DNA of 64,000 nt from Thermaurantimonas sp046295455. Lineage in GTDB: Bacteria > Bacteroidota > Bacteroidia > Flavobacteriales > Schleiferiaceae. Position numbers and translations under genes: made by a program. How positions within the stretch are numbered: the first letter of the stretch is position 1; each line of letters starts with the position of its first letter. Under the pieces are notes generated by a model that did not search any database, had not been told where the DNA came from, and worked only from the letters and a program-made list of their open reading frames with translations. The stretch lies in assembly GCA_046295455.1 (NCBI GenBank), contig JBKBNI010000012.1, positions 1-64,000 on the forward strand. The letters are read 5' to 3'. This document shows positions 1 through 8,691 of the stretch, piece after piece.

Positions 1-2898
1 AATGTAACCATCCGACCTCAAAGCGCTTCGCTCAAGACCATCAGCGGTACCTTCGCCGGCGGATTGATCCGCCTCAACGGGGCCGACCGCGTAACCATAG
101 ACGGAAGATTCAGCGGTAGTGGAAACTATCTGACAATTACCAATACAGCTCTTTCTGGTTCAATAGCAGCCATACAGCTTATCAGTTTAGGCACAGGACA
201 GGGAGCCGAAAATGTAACCGTTAGAAATTGTAATATTAGTACGGGCTTTAACGGTGCAACCTCTTATGGCATAGCAGCCGGTGGAGCCACTGTGGGCACA
301 GCAGGTGATGATAATGATAATCTGACGATTACTGAAAATAACATCTCGAAAGCTAACTATGGCATTTTTGTTCGGGCAAATGCCACTGGGGTTATCAACA
401 ACCTGAATATAACCAAAAACAACATCGGTTCCAATACGGTCGCTGATTACATCGGCAAATACGGTATCGACATTGCCCAGGCAAGTACGGTGGATGTATC
501 AGAAAACACCATATTCAACATTAAAACCTCTAATAACAACTTATTCGGTATATCCATAGCCACAGGAGTGAGCGGTGCTACGATAAGCAAGAACATGATT
601 TATGGCATCAATTACACTGGAACCGCAGGTTATGGCGGTAAGGGAATAGACATCAATACCGGATTGGCCAGCAGCAACATTACCATTGTCAACAATGTGA
701 TTTACGATATCGGCGGAGATGGGTGGAATAATTTGACCTCAGATGCTAATGTGGGTATTAGAATTTTAGGTACTACCGGTGGAATAAACATCTACCACAA
801 TTCAGTCAATCTTTATGGTACATGGAATCGTTCTGCAACAGCAACAGTATCCGCGGCACTGTATTTACCTTCAGGAATTTCAAATATTGATCTCAGAAAC
901 AACGTATTGAGCAATTCCATTGTAAATACCCTTAATACCGGAGCTAAAAGCTATGCAATTTATGTGACTGGTACCAGCAGTGTCTTTTCTACAGTAAACT
1001 ACAACGATTATTATGCCAGTGGCAGTCAGGGTGTATTGGGTTACCTAACCTCTGACCGCACTACTCTAGCCGACTGGCAGACGGCTACAGGACAGGATCA
1101 ACTCTCGGTGAGCCGCGACCCGCTCTTTACATCAGCGACCAATCTGCTGCCGACGGATTTCAACGGCTACTTTGCTACGCCGATCAGCGGCATCACCACC
1201 GACATCAATGGCACTGCGCGCAGCGCATCCGCTCCGGCGAAAGGGGCCTATGAAGGCACCGTACCGGGGGTATGGCTGGGCGGCACCTCCGTATGGCACG
1301 TGGGCACCAACTGGAGCAACGGCAGCGTGCCGGCAGCGACCACCGTCACCGCCGTGCTCAACAGCACAGTCACCCAGCCTGAGATCACTACGGCCGTATC
1401 CCTTACAGAACCCATCTACCTCAATACCGGCTGTAGCCTCACCGTAGGAGCGGGCGGCAGCCTGACCACATCCGAACTGGTCAACTACGGCAGCGTGATT
1501 CTTGCAGCGACCGCCTCGGGATATGGGTCATTACTGGAAAACACCGTCAGAGGTACCGGAACGATCCGCAGAGAGATGTATCTGAATGCAGGAGCGACCC
1601 CGCCGAATGCCCGCTGGTTCACCATCGGATCACCCTTTGCCGTGCCGATCAACCAGCTGCACGACGGCACCAGCGAGTTTAATGTGACCAGTGCGACCGA
1701 ATCGCCCTTCTGGAAGTGGGATGCTTCAGCCGGCAACTACACCACTCCGGCATCGGCCACTGAGAACTTTGAGCGCGGCAGGGGATATGTGGCCTACTTC
1801 GGCACCAGCGCCTTTGGCACATTCATCCGGCCTGTACCGGGAGTGGCAGCCGTGACGGGCAGCTACGGCAGTGCGGCAAATCTGACGGTGACGCTGGGCT
1901 ACACCAATACACCGACCTTCCCGACCATCGACGGGCCTACCGACGGATGGAACCTGCAGTCCAACGCGTATCTGACCTCCTACGACTGGAATGGCCAAAC
2001 ACTCGGGCCTAATACCGGTGCAGCCATATATGTGCGCAACTCGGCCAATACGGGCTGGGTGACATGGAACACATCGGAGACCTCCAACAGAAGATACATC
2101 CCACCGATGCAGGGTTTTTGGATACGGACAACGGCCTCAGAGAACCTGACCTTTGACATTGCTCAGCGAAATACCAACAGTACCCAGGTCATCGAGAAGC
2201 CACAGAGCACAGAGGTGCTGACCCGCATCCGCGTGACCAATACACAGAACGGTATAGCAGATCAGGCCGACATCAGTTTCCACACCAATGGCACTCAGGG
2301 CTTTGACCGTCTGTATGACGGCTACAAGCTTCGCAACGACGCCGGTATGCACAATGTGTACAGCCGCAGCCAGAATCTATCCCTGGCGCTGAACTATCTG
2401 CCCCCGCTGCAGGGCAGTGCCAGTGTACCGGTCTGGTTTGAAAACGATGTACAAGGCAGCTACAGTTTTGCCATCAACCGCGATGAGATCGATCCTGCGA
2501 TAGAGATCACCCTTGAAGACAAGCAGACCAATGCGACCTTTACCTTCCAGACCAGCCAGAGTGCATACACCTTCAGCCACACCCCGCAGATGAGCAAAGA
2601 CCGCTTTGTCCTGCACTACAACAAGGTCAACATCGGACAGGACGAGTTTGCAGGAGGGCGAATCCAAGGGCTGCAGGGCTGGTACTATGATGGTCGGATT
2701 CACGTGAAGTCCATAGGCTTCAGCGGACCGGTGACGGCGCGATTGGTAGATGTGACAGGCAAGCGCATTGCTGAAGAAGTGCTGGTGATAGGATCGGGAG
2801 AGTTGACCCGCTGGAGTCTGCCGGTCCTTCGTCCGGGTGTATATCTGGTGCAGCTGATCAGCCGCGAAGGACAGACCACAGTAAGATTTGTGTATTAA
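1..2898 (+). CDS. T9SS-secreted beta-helix surface protein (5' end missing)
   Basis: The frame is already open at base 1, so the signal peptide lies outside the window; 965 codons are visible. Visible residues about 20-300 contain short repeats with Asn/Ile ladders (NLTITENNI, NLNITKNNI, NITIVNNVI), the look of a right-handed parallel beta-helix. Near residue 424 a Trp-rich module begins (GVWLGG...WSNG), common in Bacteroidota secreted proteins. The last ~75 residues (DVTGKRI, LRPGVYLVQL, ending VRFVY) are a type A T9SS C-terminal sorting domain. Inferred fate: export by T9SS and attachment to the outer surface; ligand or substrate unknown. Base composition rises sharply near base 1070, inside the gene. 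It is followed 20 bp later by a mini-protein gene. Confidence 0.88.
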   Translation, partial: NVTIRPQSASLKTISGTFAGGLIRLNGADRVTIDGRFSGSGNYLTITNTALSGSIAAIQLISLGTGQGAENVTVRNCNISTGFNGATSYGIAAGGATVGTAGDDNDNLTITENNISKANYGIFVRANATGVINNLNITKNNIGSNTVADYIGKYGIDIAQASTVDVSENTIFNIKTSNNNLFGISIATGVSGATISKNMIYGINYTGTAGYGGKGIDINTGLASSNITIVNNVIYDIGGDGWNNLTSDANVGIRILGTTGGINIYHNSVNLYGTWNRSATATVSAALYLPSGISNIDLRNNVLSNSIVNTLNTGAKSYAIYVTGTSSVFSTVNYNDYYASGSQGVLGYLTSDRTTLADWQTATGQDQLSVSRDPLFTSATNLLPTDFNGYFATPISGITTDINGTARSASAPAKGAYEGTVPGVWLGGTSVWHVGTNWSNGSVPAATTVTAVLNSTVTQPEITTAVSLTEPIYLNTGCSLTVGAGGSLTTSELVNYGSVILAATASGYGSLLENTVRGTGTIRREMYLNAGATPPNARWFTIGSPFAVPINQLHDGTSEFNVTSATESPFWKWDASAGNYTTPASATENFERGRGYVAYFGTSAFGTFIRPVPGVAAVTGSYGSAANLTVTLGYTNTPTFPTIDGPTDGWNLQSNAYLTSYDWNGQTLGPNTGAAIYVRNSANTGWVTWNTSETSNRRYIPPMQGFWIRTTASENLTFDIAQRNTNSTQVIEKPQSTEVLTRIRVTNTQNGIADQADISFHTNGTQGFDRLYDGYKLRNDAGMHNVYSRSQNLSLALNYLPPLQGSASVPVWFENDVQGSYSFAINRDEIDPAIEITLEDKQTNATFTFQTSQSAYTFSHTPQMSKDRFVLHYNKVNIGQDEFAGGRIQGLQGWYYDGRIHVKSIGFSGPVTARLVDVTGKRIAEEVLVIGSGELTRWSLPVLRPGVYLVQLISREGQTTVRFVY

Positions 2899-2918
2899 TT
2901 TCATAAAACCCTTTGGAT

Positions 2919-3086
2919 ATGAAAAAGCTTATTTTGATACTAATGGCAGCCCTTCCGGTATTGACAGCAGCCCAGCCGGGCATGCCCAACAATCCCACGC
3001 CTGTAGACGGCCTGATCGGCCTCTTGGCCGCAGCCGGAGTCACCTACGGTATCCGGGAGTATCAGCGACGCAACAGACAGAAATAG
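2919..3086 (+). CDS. PID-CTERM-type mini-protein, 55 aa
   Basis: Starts at ATG 2919 and encodes 55 residues: a signal peptide (MKKLILILMAALPVLTAAQ), a short linker PGMPNNPT, then PVDGLIGLLAAAGVTYGI and a basic tail REYQRRNRQK. The P-[IV]-D-G-[GL] motif, one hydrophobic helix and an Arg/Lys tail match the PID-CTERM sorting-type domain seen in many Bacteroidota, analogous in layout to PEP-CTERM. Predicted to be exported and held in the membrane by its C-terminal helix; no function is established. It lies 20 bp after the T9SS protein and just before a terminator, so the two are probably co-transcribed. Good signal-peptide and motif content make it a real gene despite its size. Confidence 0.8.
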   Translation: MKKLILILMAALPVLTAAQPGMPNNPTPVDGLIGLLAAAGVTYGIREYQRRNRQK

Positions 3087-3106
3087 TCCGTTTGACATAA
3101 TAATCC

Positions 3107-3143
3107 ATCCCGCCTTGCGCCTCGGTGTAAGGTGGGATTTTTT
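3107..3143 (+). terminator. Intrinsic terminator after the PID-CTERM gene
   Basis: Ten-base stem (3107-3116 pairs with 3129-3138, one G-U) with a 12-base loop followed by a run of T. It closes the T9SS protein/mini-protein transcript. Confidence 0.8.
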
Positions 3144-3150
3144 ATATACC

Positions 3151-3243
3151 TGCCACTTCCAGTTCGGCTACAGCTGGAACAATGACACCTTGTCCAGCAA
3201 TCAGGCAAAAGCCACCATCATACGGGCCTACAGCCTCACATAA
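3151..3243 (+). pseudogene. Possible 3' remnant of a lost gene
   Basis: Directly after the terminator, this frame reads as thirty protein-like residues (CHFQFGYSWNNDTLSSNQAK, then ATIIRAYSLT) ending at TAA 3241. The aromatic-rich FQFGYSWNN followed by a threonine/serine-rich strand looks like the last beta-strands of an outer-membrane or surface protein. There is no start codon and the frame runs back into the terminator, so it cannot be an intact gene. Interpretation: the tail of a gene whose front was lost by deletion or replaced by recombination. It could also be chance; the family is not recognised. Confidence 0.3.
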
Positions 3244-3428
3244 TGCAGATCGTGGTGCGAAAGCGCACATAACGGTTGCCAGCTCCGAAAAAAAACAGGA
3301 ATAAGTGTAAAAAATACACCTTCATACTTAAGGCTATAAGCTTGTATATCAATGAAAAAACATTTTTTCAAGACCTTTTGTACACAGCGACTGACTGCTA
3401 CTTTTGACACGTTTTTTAGCATCCGGGC

Positions 3429-4883
3429 ATGATACGATTAGAGGACTATCAACAGTCGGTGGACAGCCGAATAAAAAATGAAAAAAATGCAGTTCACCTC
3501 ATTAAAGCTATAAATGATCTGTGGTACGACAAAGGAATCGAAACCGTATTGTTTCGAAATCAGCTCATCGACCGAAGACCAGGCGAAATCCTCCACTTGC
3601 ATCACTATGCGGAGCAGGTAGTAGGTGTGCCGCTTAAGGTGGAAGAAACCCTGGCTATGGCCCACGCACTTCTGAGGGAGGACGTCTGCCCCGCCCGTAT
3701 GGATCTGGGACGCCTGACCAAGGAGTACCTGGAGTCCAAGGGGTCGTTTGAAGATCGTTCCTCTTTTATCCGCCATCAGCTTCGGGAATTTATCGGTCCT
3801 GAAAACCGAAAACACATTCAACCGAAGGATGTGGTATTGTACGGCTTTGGCCGCATCGGGCGGTTGGTGGCCCGCGAACTTATTGCCCAGGAGGGCAAAG
3901 GTGAGCAGCTTCGCCTTCGGGCCATTGTAGCCCGTGAAAACGATGATCTTTCCATCAAAAAACGCGCATCACTCTTGAGGGTAGATTCCGTTCACGGGGC
4001 ATTTCCGGGGACCGTCATTGAGGATTATGAAAACAAATCCTTGATAATCAATGGAAGAAAAGTTGCGCTCATCGCGGCATCAAAACCCGAAGATATTGAT
4101 TACACCCAATATGGCATTGCCGACGCTCTGGTCATCGACAATACCGGAGCCTTCCGCGACAGGGACGCCCTCTCACGTCATCTGAAAAGCAAAGGAGTTT
4201 CCAAAGTACTGCTCACTGCCCCCGGAAAGGGAGTCCCCAATCTGGTACACGGTGTCAATCAGCGAAGTGTGGATCCCGATGAAGAAAACATCTTCTCGGC
4301 AGCATCCTGCACGACCAATGCCATTGTACCGGTACTGAAGGTGATCAACGACGAGTACGGCATCGAAAAAGGACACATCGAAACCATACACGCCTATACC
4401 AACGACCAGAACCTGGTGGACAACATGCATCCCAAGTATCGCCGAGGCCGCGCAGCTGCCCTCAATATGGTCATTACCGAAACCGGCGCCGGAAGCGCCG
4501 TAGATAAAGCGATACCCGGACTGGGACCTAAACTGACGTCCAATGCTATTCGTGTACCGGTACCCGATGGTTCTCTCGCCATTCTCAATCTTACACTTGC
4601 CAGATCTACAACATTGGACGATATCAATCAGACCATGCGTCGTGCTGCTTTGCAGGGCGATCTGGTGGAGCAGATCATGTATCACATCTCAGACGAGCTG
4701 GTGAGTTCTGATATCATCGGAAATCCATGCCCCTCGGTGTTTGACAGCAAAGCGACCATTGTGCACACCGACGGAAAGTCGGTGGTACTCTATGTCTGGT
4801 ACGACAATGAATATGGCTATACACGTCAGGTCATTCGCCTTAGCAAGTACATTGCCAAAGTGCGTCGCAAAAGTTATTACTAA
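3429..4883 (+). CDS. gap: Glyceraldehyde-3-phosphate dehydrogenase, N-terminally extended form
   Basis: Catalyses the NAD(P)-dependent oxidation and phosphorylation of glyceraldehyde 3-phosphate in glycolysis/gluconeogenesis. At 484 residues it is ~150 longer than the usual ~335: residues 1-130 form an extra helical N-terminal region. The Rossmann motif GFGRIGR is at 139-145, DNTGAF at 237-242, the catalytic Cys is C294 in SAASCTTNAI, and the C-terminal signature VWYDNEYGY is present, so the enzyme looks active. Single-gene unit with its own terminator. The long form is a known subgroup; what the extension does, and whether NAD or NADP is preferred, cannot be read here. Confidence 0.93.
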   Translation: MIRLEDYQQSVDSRIKNEKNAVHLIKAINDLWYDKGIETVLFRNQLIDRRPGEILHLHHYAEQVVGVPLKVEETLAMAHALLREDVCPARMDLGRLTKEYLESKGSFEDRSSFIRHQLREFIGPENRKHIQPKDVVLYGFGRIGRLVARELIAQEGKGEQLRLRAIVARENDDLSIKKRASLLRVDSVHGAFPGTVIEDYENKSLIINGRKVALIAASKPEDIDYTQYGIADALVIDNTGAFRDRDALSRHLKSKGVSKVLLTAPGKGVPNLVHGVNQRSVDPDEENIFSAASCTTNAIVPVLKVINDEYGIEKGHIETIHAYTNDQNLVDNMHPKYRRGRAAALNMVITETGAGSAVDKAIPGLGPKLTSNAIRVPVPDGSLAILNLTLARSTTLDDINQTMRRAALQGDLVEQIMYHISDELVSSDIIGNPCPSVFDSKATIVHTDGKSVVLYVWYDNEYGYTRQVIRLSKYIAKVRRKSYY

Positions 4884-4920
4884 GCACACTGCAAAAAGAT
4901 TTTACTGAAGCCAAGGAGAA

Positions 4921-4967
4921 AATCCCCCTGCCACGGCTTGAAGCCAGGGTTAGGGGGATTGCTTTTA
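4921..4967 (+). terminator. Terminator after gap
   Basis: Nine-base stem (4921-4929 with 4952-4960) around a GC-rich interior, followed by a modest GCTTTTATC tail. It lies 37 bp after the gap stop codon. Confidence 0.65.
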
Positions 4968-5209
4968 TCATAAAAAATAAAACCAAAATCAAATAATATC
5001 AGCCAATTCTAAAAGACTCACCACTGCTTAATCAAATCCATACCTGTGGTAAGGGGTGAAACACAAACAAATTGCCGTAATGTACGTGCAGAAAGGATTT
5101 AGTTATCAAAGATTTTGTGCATCACCGTGAAGAATATTCTTACAGTCTATATACCAAACAAACTTTCAGATAATTCTAAAAGATGTGCAAAATCGCACAG
5201 GTTACAAAA

Positions 5210-5235
5210 TTGACTTTTTATTACACATACATTTG
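5210..5235 (+). promoter_or_regulatory. Candidate Bacteroidota-type promoter for the TonB receptor
   Basis: TTG at 5210-5212 and TACATTTG at 5228-5235, 15 bases apart, resemble the phylum's -33 TTTG and -7 TAnnTTTG elements. The start codon at 5251 implies a very short leader. Confidence 0.45.
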
Positions 5236-5250
5236 CTAAAAAACTCCTGA

Positions 5251-7572
5251 ATGAAGCGATTGATTGGGTTCGTTTTTGCATACATTTTAACTTTTTGGGG
5301 ATTTTCTCAAACTGCTACTCAGGGGCGTATTCGCGGGTATGTGTTTGATGCACAAACAAAAGAGCCCCTGCCTTTTGTAAATGTAGTATTGGAGTCCGAT
5401 CGAAAGTTCGGCACGATTTCCAATGAAGACGGCTTCTTCGTGCTACCGAATGTGAATCCCGGCTCATACACCTTAAAAATAAGCCTGATAGGTTACGAAA
5501 CAGTATCCAGGCAGGTTACGGTCGTTGCAAACAGAGTGATCAATGAGCGCATTGCACTCAGGCCCTCTACCGAGTTCTTGGGCGAGGTAGAAATCAGCGC
5601 TCAGAAAATTGAGGCACAAACTAAAATTCAAACAGGCGTAATCTCTTTAAATCCCAAAAAGATAGAGAGCTTCTCAGCCGGTGGGGACGCCGATATCATG
5701 CGCGCCATACAAGTACTGCCGGGCGTGGTATCCACCGGTGACCAGGGCGGACAGGTTTTCATCCGCGGGGGCGCTCCGATACAAAACCTGGTGCTGCTCG
5801 ACAATATGATCCTCTACAACCCCTTTCACAGCATTGGTTTTTATTCTGTATTTGACCCTGACATCATACGCTCGGCAGACATTTACACTGCGGGCTTCGG
5901 CGCTGAATATGGCAGCCGTAATTCGTCGGTCATGGATTTTAAAACACGCAATGGCAACAGCGATCGATTGGCAGGGAAACTCTCTCTCAGCACATTTACA
6001 TCCAAAGTCCTGCTCGAAGGACCGATCTGGAAAAATCCTGAGACCGACGAAAATGTCACGTTTATTCTTTCGGCCAAAAACAGTTTTCTCAACCGGACAG
6101 ACCGCATCTTTTATCCCTACATCACCTCTCAGTTCGGTGGTCTTCCCTTTCAGTTTAACGATTATTACGGCAAGTTATCTTTTTCAAATGGTACCGGCGC
6201 GGGCTTTGATGCGTTTGGATTTTCGTTTGATGATGCAGTGACCTTCGACGAGGTAAGCCGTATCAACTGGACACAGACAGGGGGTGGAGCCTCCTTTACA
6301 ATTGTACCGGAAGGCACGACGGTGATCATCGATGGAAATTTTGGTTATACCAATTATGAGATCAATGCGGACTTTGGCGACGGCCAGCCCCGCAGAAGTG
6401 AGGTCGGTGGCTTTAATGCAGGGATCAATTTCAGGTATCTGATGCGAAAGAGCGATGAATTGAAATTTGGCGTCCAGGCGATCGGATACCGTACTGAGCT
6501 GCTGCTGACCAATCCGGTAGGTCAGAGAATTTTCAATGACGACAATTCCACTGAATTGGCCGGATATGTGTCCTACCGACTCAATACCGGCAGATTTTTG
6601 ATCGAGCCGGGATTGAGGTTGCACTACTACGCTAGTCTGAGTGATCTTTCATTTGAGCCAAGACTAGGAGCCAAATATAACCTCACAGAAGATGTTCGTC
6701 TGAAAGCTTCGGCAGGGGTGTATTCACAGAACCTTGTCGGTGCCAATTCCGACCGAGATGTGGTCAATCTGTTTTACGGTTTTCTTGGTGGGCCTACGAG
6801 CATTCCCTCTACGTTTGACGGAAGAAACTTCTTCCTCAGTTCTCAGACGGCATTCCATTACATAGCAGGTCTGGAGTACGATATTACTCGTAAAACGACA
6901 TTGACCATAGAAGGGTATATCAAGGATTTTGCGATCAACTACAACCTCAATAGAAATAAAATCTATGAAGAAGGAACTCCCGGTCAGCCCGAAGAGCTCT
7001 CCAAGGATTTTATCATCGAAACCGGTATGGCTTCCGGGGTGGATTTTCTGCTTAAATACGAGGAAAAACGGCACTACCTCTGGCTGGCCTACTCTCTGGC
7101 TCGAATTACCCGATTCGACGGCCAGATTGAATATTTCCCGGTCTTCGACCGCCGTCATAACCTTAACTTAGTGTACACATACTCGGCCGGAAAAAACAAG
7201 GAATGGGAATTCAATGCGCGGTACAATTTTGGCACAGGCTTCCCATTCACCCCTACACAGGGAAACTTTGTGCAGTTGAATTTTACCAACCAGTTCAATC
7301 AGCCTTTTGCCAACTATGAATTTGTCAAGGAAAACGGAGTGGTCGGATACTTTTACGGAGATCTCAACTCGGCTCGTCTTCCCAATTACCACAGATTTGA
7401 CGTAAGTGTAAAGCGCACCTTTACAATCCGTGAGAACGGGCGCATGGATCTATCGGCCGGGGCTACCAATCTCTTAGACCGCAACAACATATTTTACTAT
7501 GATCGCCTCAGAGCCCGAAGGGTGGATCAGCTTCCTATATTGCCCACAGTATCTGTAAGTTACAGTTTTTAG
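5251..7572 (+). CDS. TonB-dependent outer-membrane receptor with carboxypeptidase-like N-terminal domain
   Basis: 773 residues. A signal peptide (about 1-19) is followed by a carboxypeptidase D regulatory-like/CNA-B fold (about 23-108, GRIRGYVFDAQTKEPLPFVN), a plug domain (about 125-235, QVLPGVVSTGDQGGQVFIRG and LVLLDNMILYNPFH), and a long beta-barrel ending in the aromatic strand PTVSVSYSF. It should import an unknown ligand across the outer membrane using TonB energy. No SusD-like partner follows, so it is not a classic polysaccharide-utilisation pair. The start is supported by the signal peptide and the promoter-like sequence just upstream. Confidence 0.9.
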   Translation: MKRLIGFVFAYILTFWGFSQTATQGRIRGYVFDAQTKEPLPFVNVVLESDRKFGTISNEDGFFVLPNVNPGSYTLKISLIGYETVSRQVTVVANRVINERIALRPSTEFLGEVEISAQKIEAQTKIQTGVISLNPKKIESFSAGGDADIMRAIQVLPGVVSTGDQGGQVFIRGGAPIQNLVLLDNMILYNPFHSIGFYSVFDPDIIRSADIYTAGFGAEYGSRNSSVMDFKTRNGNSDRLAGKLSLSTFTSKVLLEGPIWKNPETDENVTFILSAKNSFLNRTDRIFYPYITSQFGGLPFQFNDYYGKLSFSNGTGAGFDAFGFSFDDAVTFDEVSRINWTQTGGGASFTIVPEGTTVIIDGNFGYTNYEINADFGDGQPRRSEVGGFNAGINFRYLMRKSDELKFGVQAIGYRTELLLTNPVGQRIFNDDNSTELAGYVSYRLNTGRFLIEPGLRLHYYASLSDLSFEPRLGAKYNLTEDVRLKASAGVYSQNLVGANSDRDVVNLFYGFLGGPTSIPSTFDGRNFFLSSQTAFHYIAGLEYDITRKTTLTIEGYIKDFAINYNLNRNKIYEEGTPGQPEELSKDFIIETGMASGVDFLLKYEEKRHYLWLAYSLARITRFDGQIEYFPVFDRRHNLNLVYTYSAGKNKEWEFNARYNFGTGFPFTPTQGNFVQLNFTNQFNQPFANYEFVKENGVVGYFYGDLNSARLPNYHRFDVSVKRTFTIRENGRMDLSAGATNLLDRNNIFYYDRLRARRVDQLPILPTVSVSYSF

Positions 7573-7675
7573 GTGCGTTTTTGTAAATGACACATTAAAT
7601 ATACCTTGAGCGCACCCCGCTCTTAACAAAATGGATGTACTCACGGTTAATTGTAATACTACGTAATATTGCACT

Positions 7676-8680
7676 GTGTACTCTGTATTTAACTCTGTGG
7701 ACAATAAAATTACCCTCGAGGACATAAAACGGCCGGTGTCGGCAGAGCTCAATCTCTTTGAGGACAAATTCCGTGAGGCGATGAAATCCAGGGTGCCCCT
7801 GCTGGACCGCATCACTCATTACATTATCCGCCGTAAAGGCAAACAGTTGCGACCGATTCTGGTCTTTCTGTCTTCGGAGTACTTTGGGGGCGTATCTGAG
7901 CAGACCTACCGGGGGGCAGCCCTGATCGAGCTGATGCATACAGCTACTTTGGTACACGATGATGTAGTAGATGATTCATACTACAGAAGAGGCTTTTTTT
8001 CCATCAATGCTCTGTGGAAAAACAAAATTGCCGTCCTCATCGGAGATTACCTGCTCTCCAAAGTATTGCTCCTGGCTGTGGAATACAGCGATTTTGACAT
8101 GCTTCGTCTCGTTTCTACCGCTGTGAAGGAAATGAGTGAGGGAGAACTGCTTCAAATCGAGAAAGCCCGCAGATTAGACATTGATGAAAATGTGTACTAT
8201 GAGATCATTCGCCAGAAAACAGCGTCTCTCATCGCGGCATGTTGTGCCATAGGAGCCTATGCCGGCGGAGCAAATGCAGAGCAGATCGAAAAATTTACCC
8301 AATTCGGCGAGCACCTCGGCATGGCGTTTCAGATCAAAGATGATCTCTTCGACCTCGATCCTGACAGCAATACCGGAAAACCCTCGGGTATCGACATCAA
8401 AGAGCGGAAAATGACTCTGCCCCTGATTTATGCGTTAAATAATGCCGGCTGGCTCGAAAAGCGCGAAATTATATACCTGGTCAAAAACAAATACAACAGC
8501 CCCAAGGCAGTTCGTAAGGTAATTGATTTTATTCTCCGAAGTGGTGGGGTCCAATACGCCAGGGCTAGGATGAACGAGTACCACGACAAGGCATTGAGTA
8601 TACTGTCCGGGATCTCTGGTTCGTCATCGGACGATTCGTTGAAAAAACTTGCGCTCTTCGTCCTTCAGCGATCTAATTAA
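7676..8680 (+). CDS. Trans-polyprenyl diphosphate synthase
   Basis: Extends allylic diphosphates with isopentenyl diphosphate to make the quinone side chain or another long prenyl chain. Both Asp-rich motifs are present: DDVVD at 95-99 and KDDLFD at 221-226, with GKPSGID and the following KMTLPLIY; 334 residues is the usual length for octaprenyl/heptaprenyl synthases. The start is GTG 7676; a second in-frame GTG at 7697 is possible, since homologues begin near residue 11. No ATG is available. Product chain length cannot be predicted. The next gene, ribE, begins 11 bp later, suggesting one transcript. Confidence 0.88.
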   Translation: MYSVFNSVDNKITLEDIKRPVSAELNLFEDKFREAMKSRVPLLDRITHYIIRRKGKQLRPILVFLSSEYFGGVSEQTYRGAALIELMHTATLVHDDVVDDSYYRRGFFSINALWKNKIAVLIGDYLLSKVLLLAVEYSDFDMLRLVSTAVKEMSEGELLQIEKARRLDIDENVYYEIIRQKTASLIAACCAIGAYAGGANAEQIEKFTQFGEHLGMAFQIKDDLFDLDPDSNTGKPSGIDIKERKMTLPLIYALNNAGWLEKREIIYLVKNKYNSPKAVRKVIDFILRSGGVQYARARMNEYHDKALSILSGISGSSSDDSLKKLALFVLQRSN

Positions 8681-8691
8681 ATTAAAAAAAC

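Larger units (their letters stand above)
3087..3428. other. Intergenic stretch before GAPDH
   Basis: Holds the terminator at 3107-3143 and a stretch of orphan protein-like sequence at 3151-3243 (separate entries). From 3244 to 3428 I see only A/T-rich sequence without a convincing promoter, RNA or small gene. Confidence 0.6.
4884..5250. other. Intergenic stretch between gap and the TonB receptor
   Basis: Holds the gap terminator (4921-4967) and, at its far end, a candidate promoter (5210-5235). The middle, 4968-5209, is A/T-rich; I see no gene or RNA in it. Confidence 0.6.

Noticed and set aside
1172..1447. Alternative-frame ORF inside the T9SS gene
   Set aside because: GC-rich shadow frame with Ala/Pro/Ser-rich product; the T9SS frame is clearly the coding one.
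4173..4685. 170-codon open frame antisense to gap
   Set aside because: Shadow of the GAPDH catalytic domain; no independent support.
4968..5209. Short minus-strand open frames with protein-like fragments between gap and the TonB receptor
   Set aside because: Two frames look equally plausible over about 20 codons, which indicates chance.
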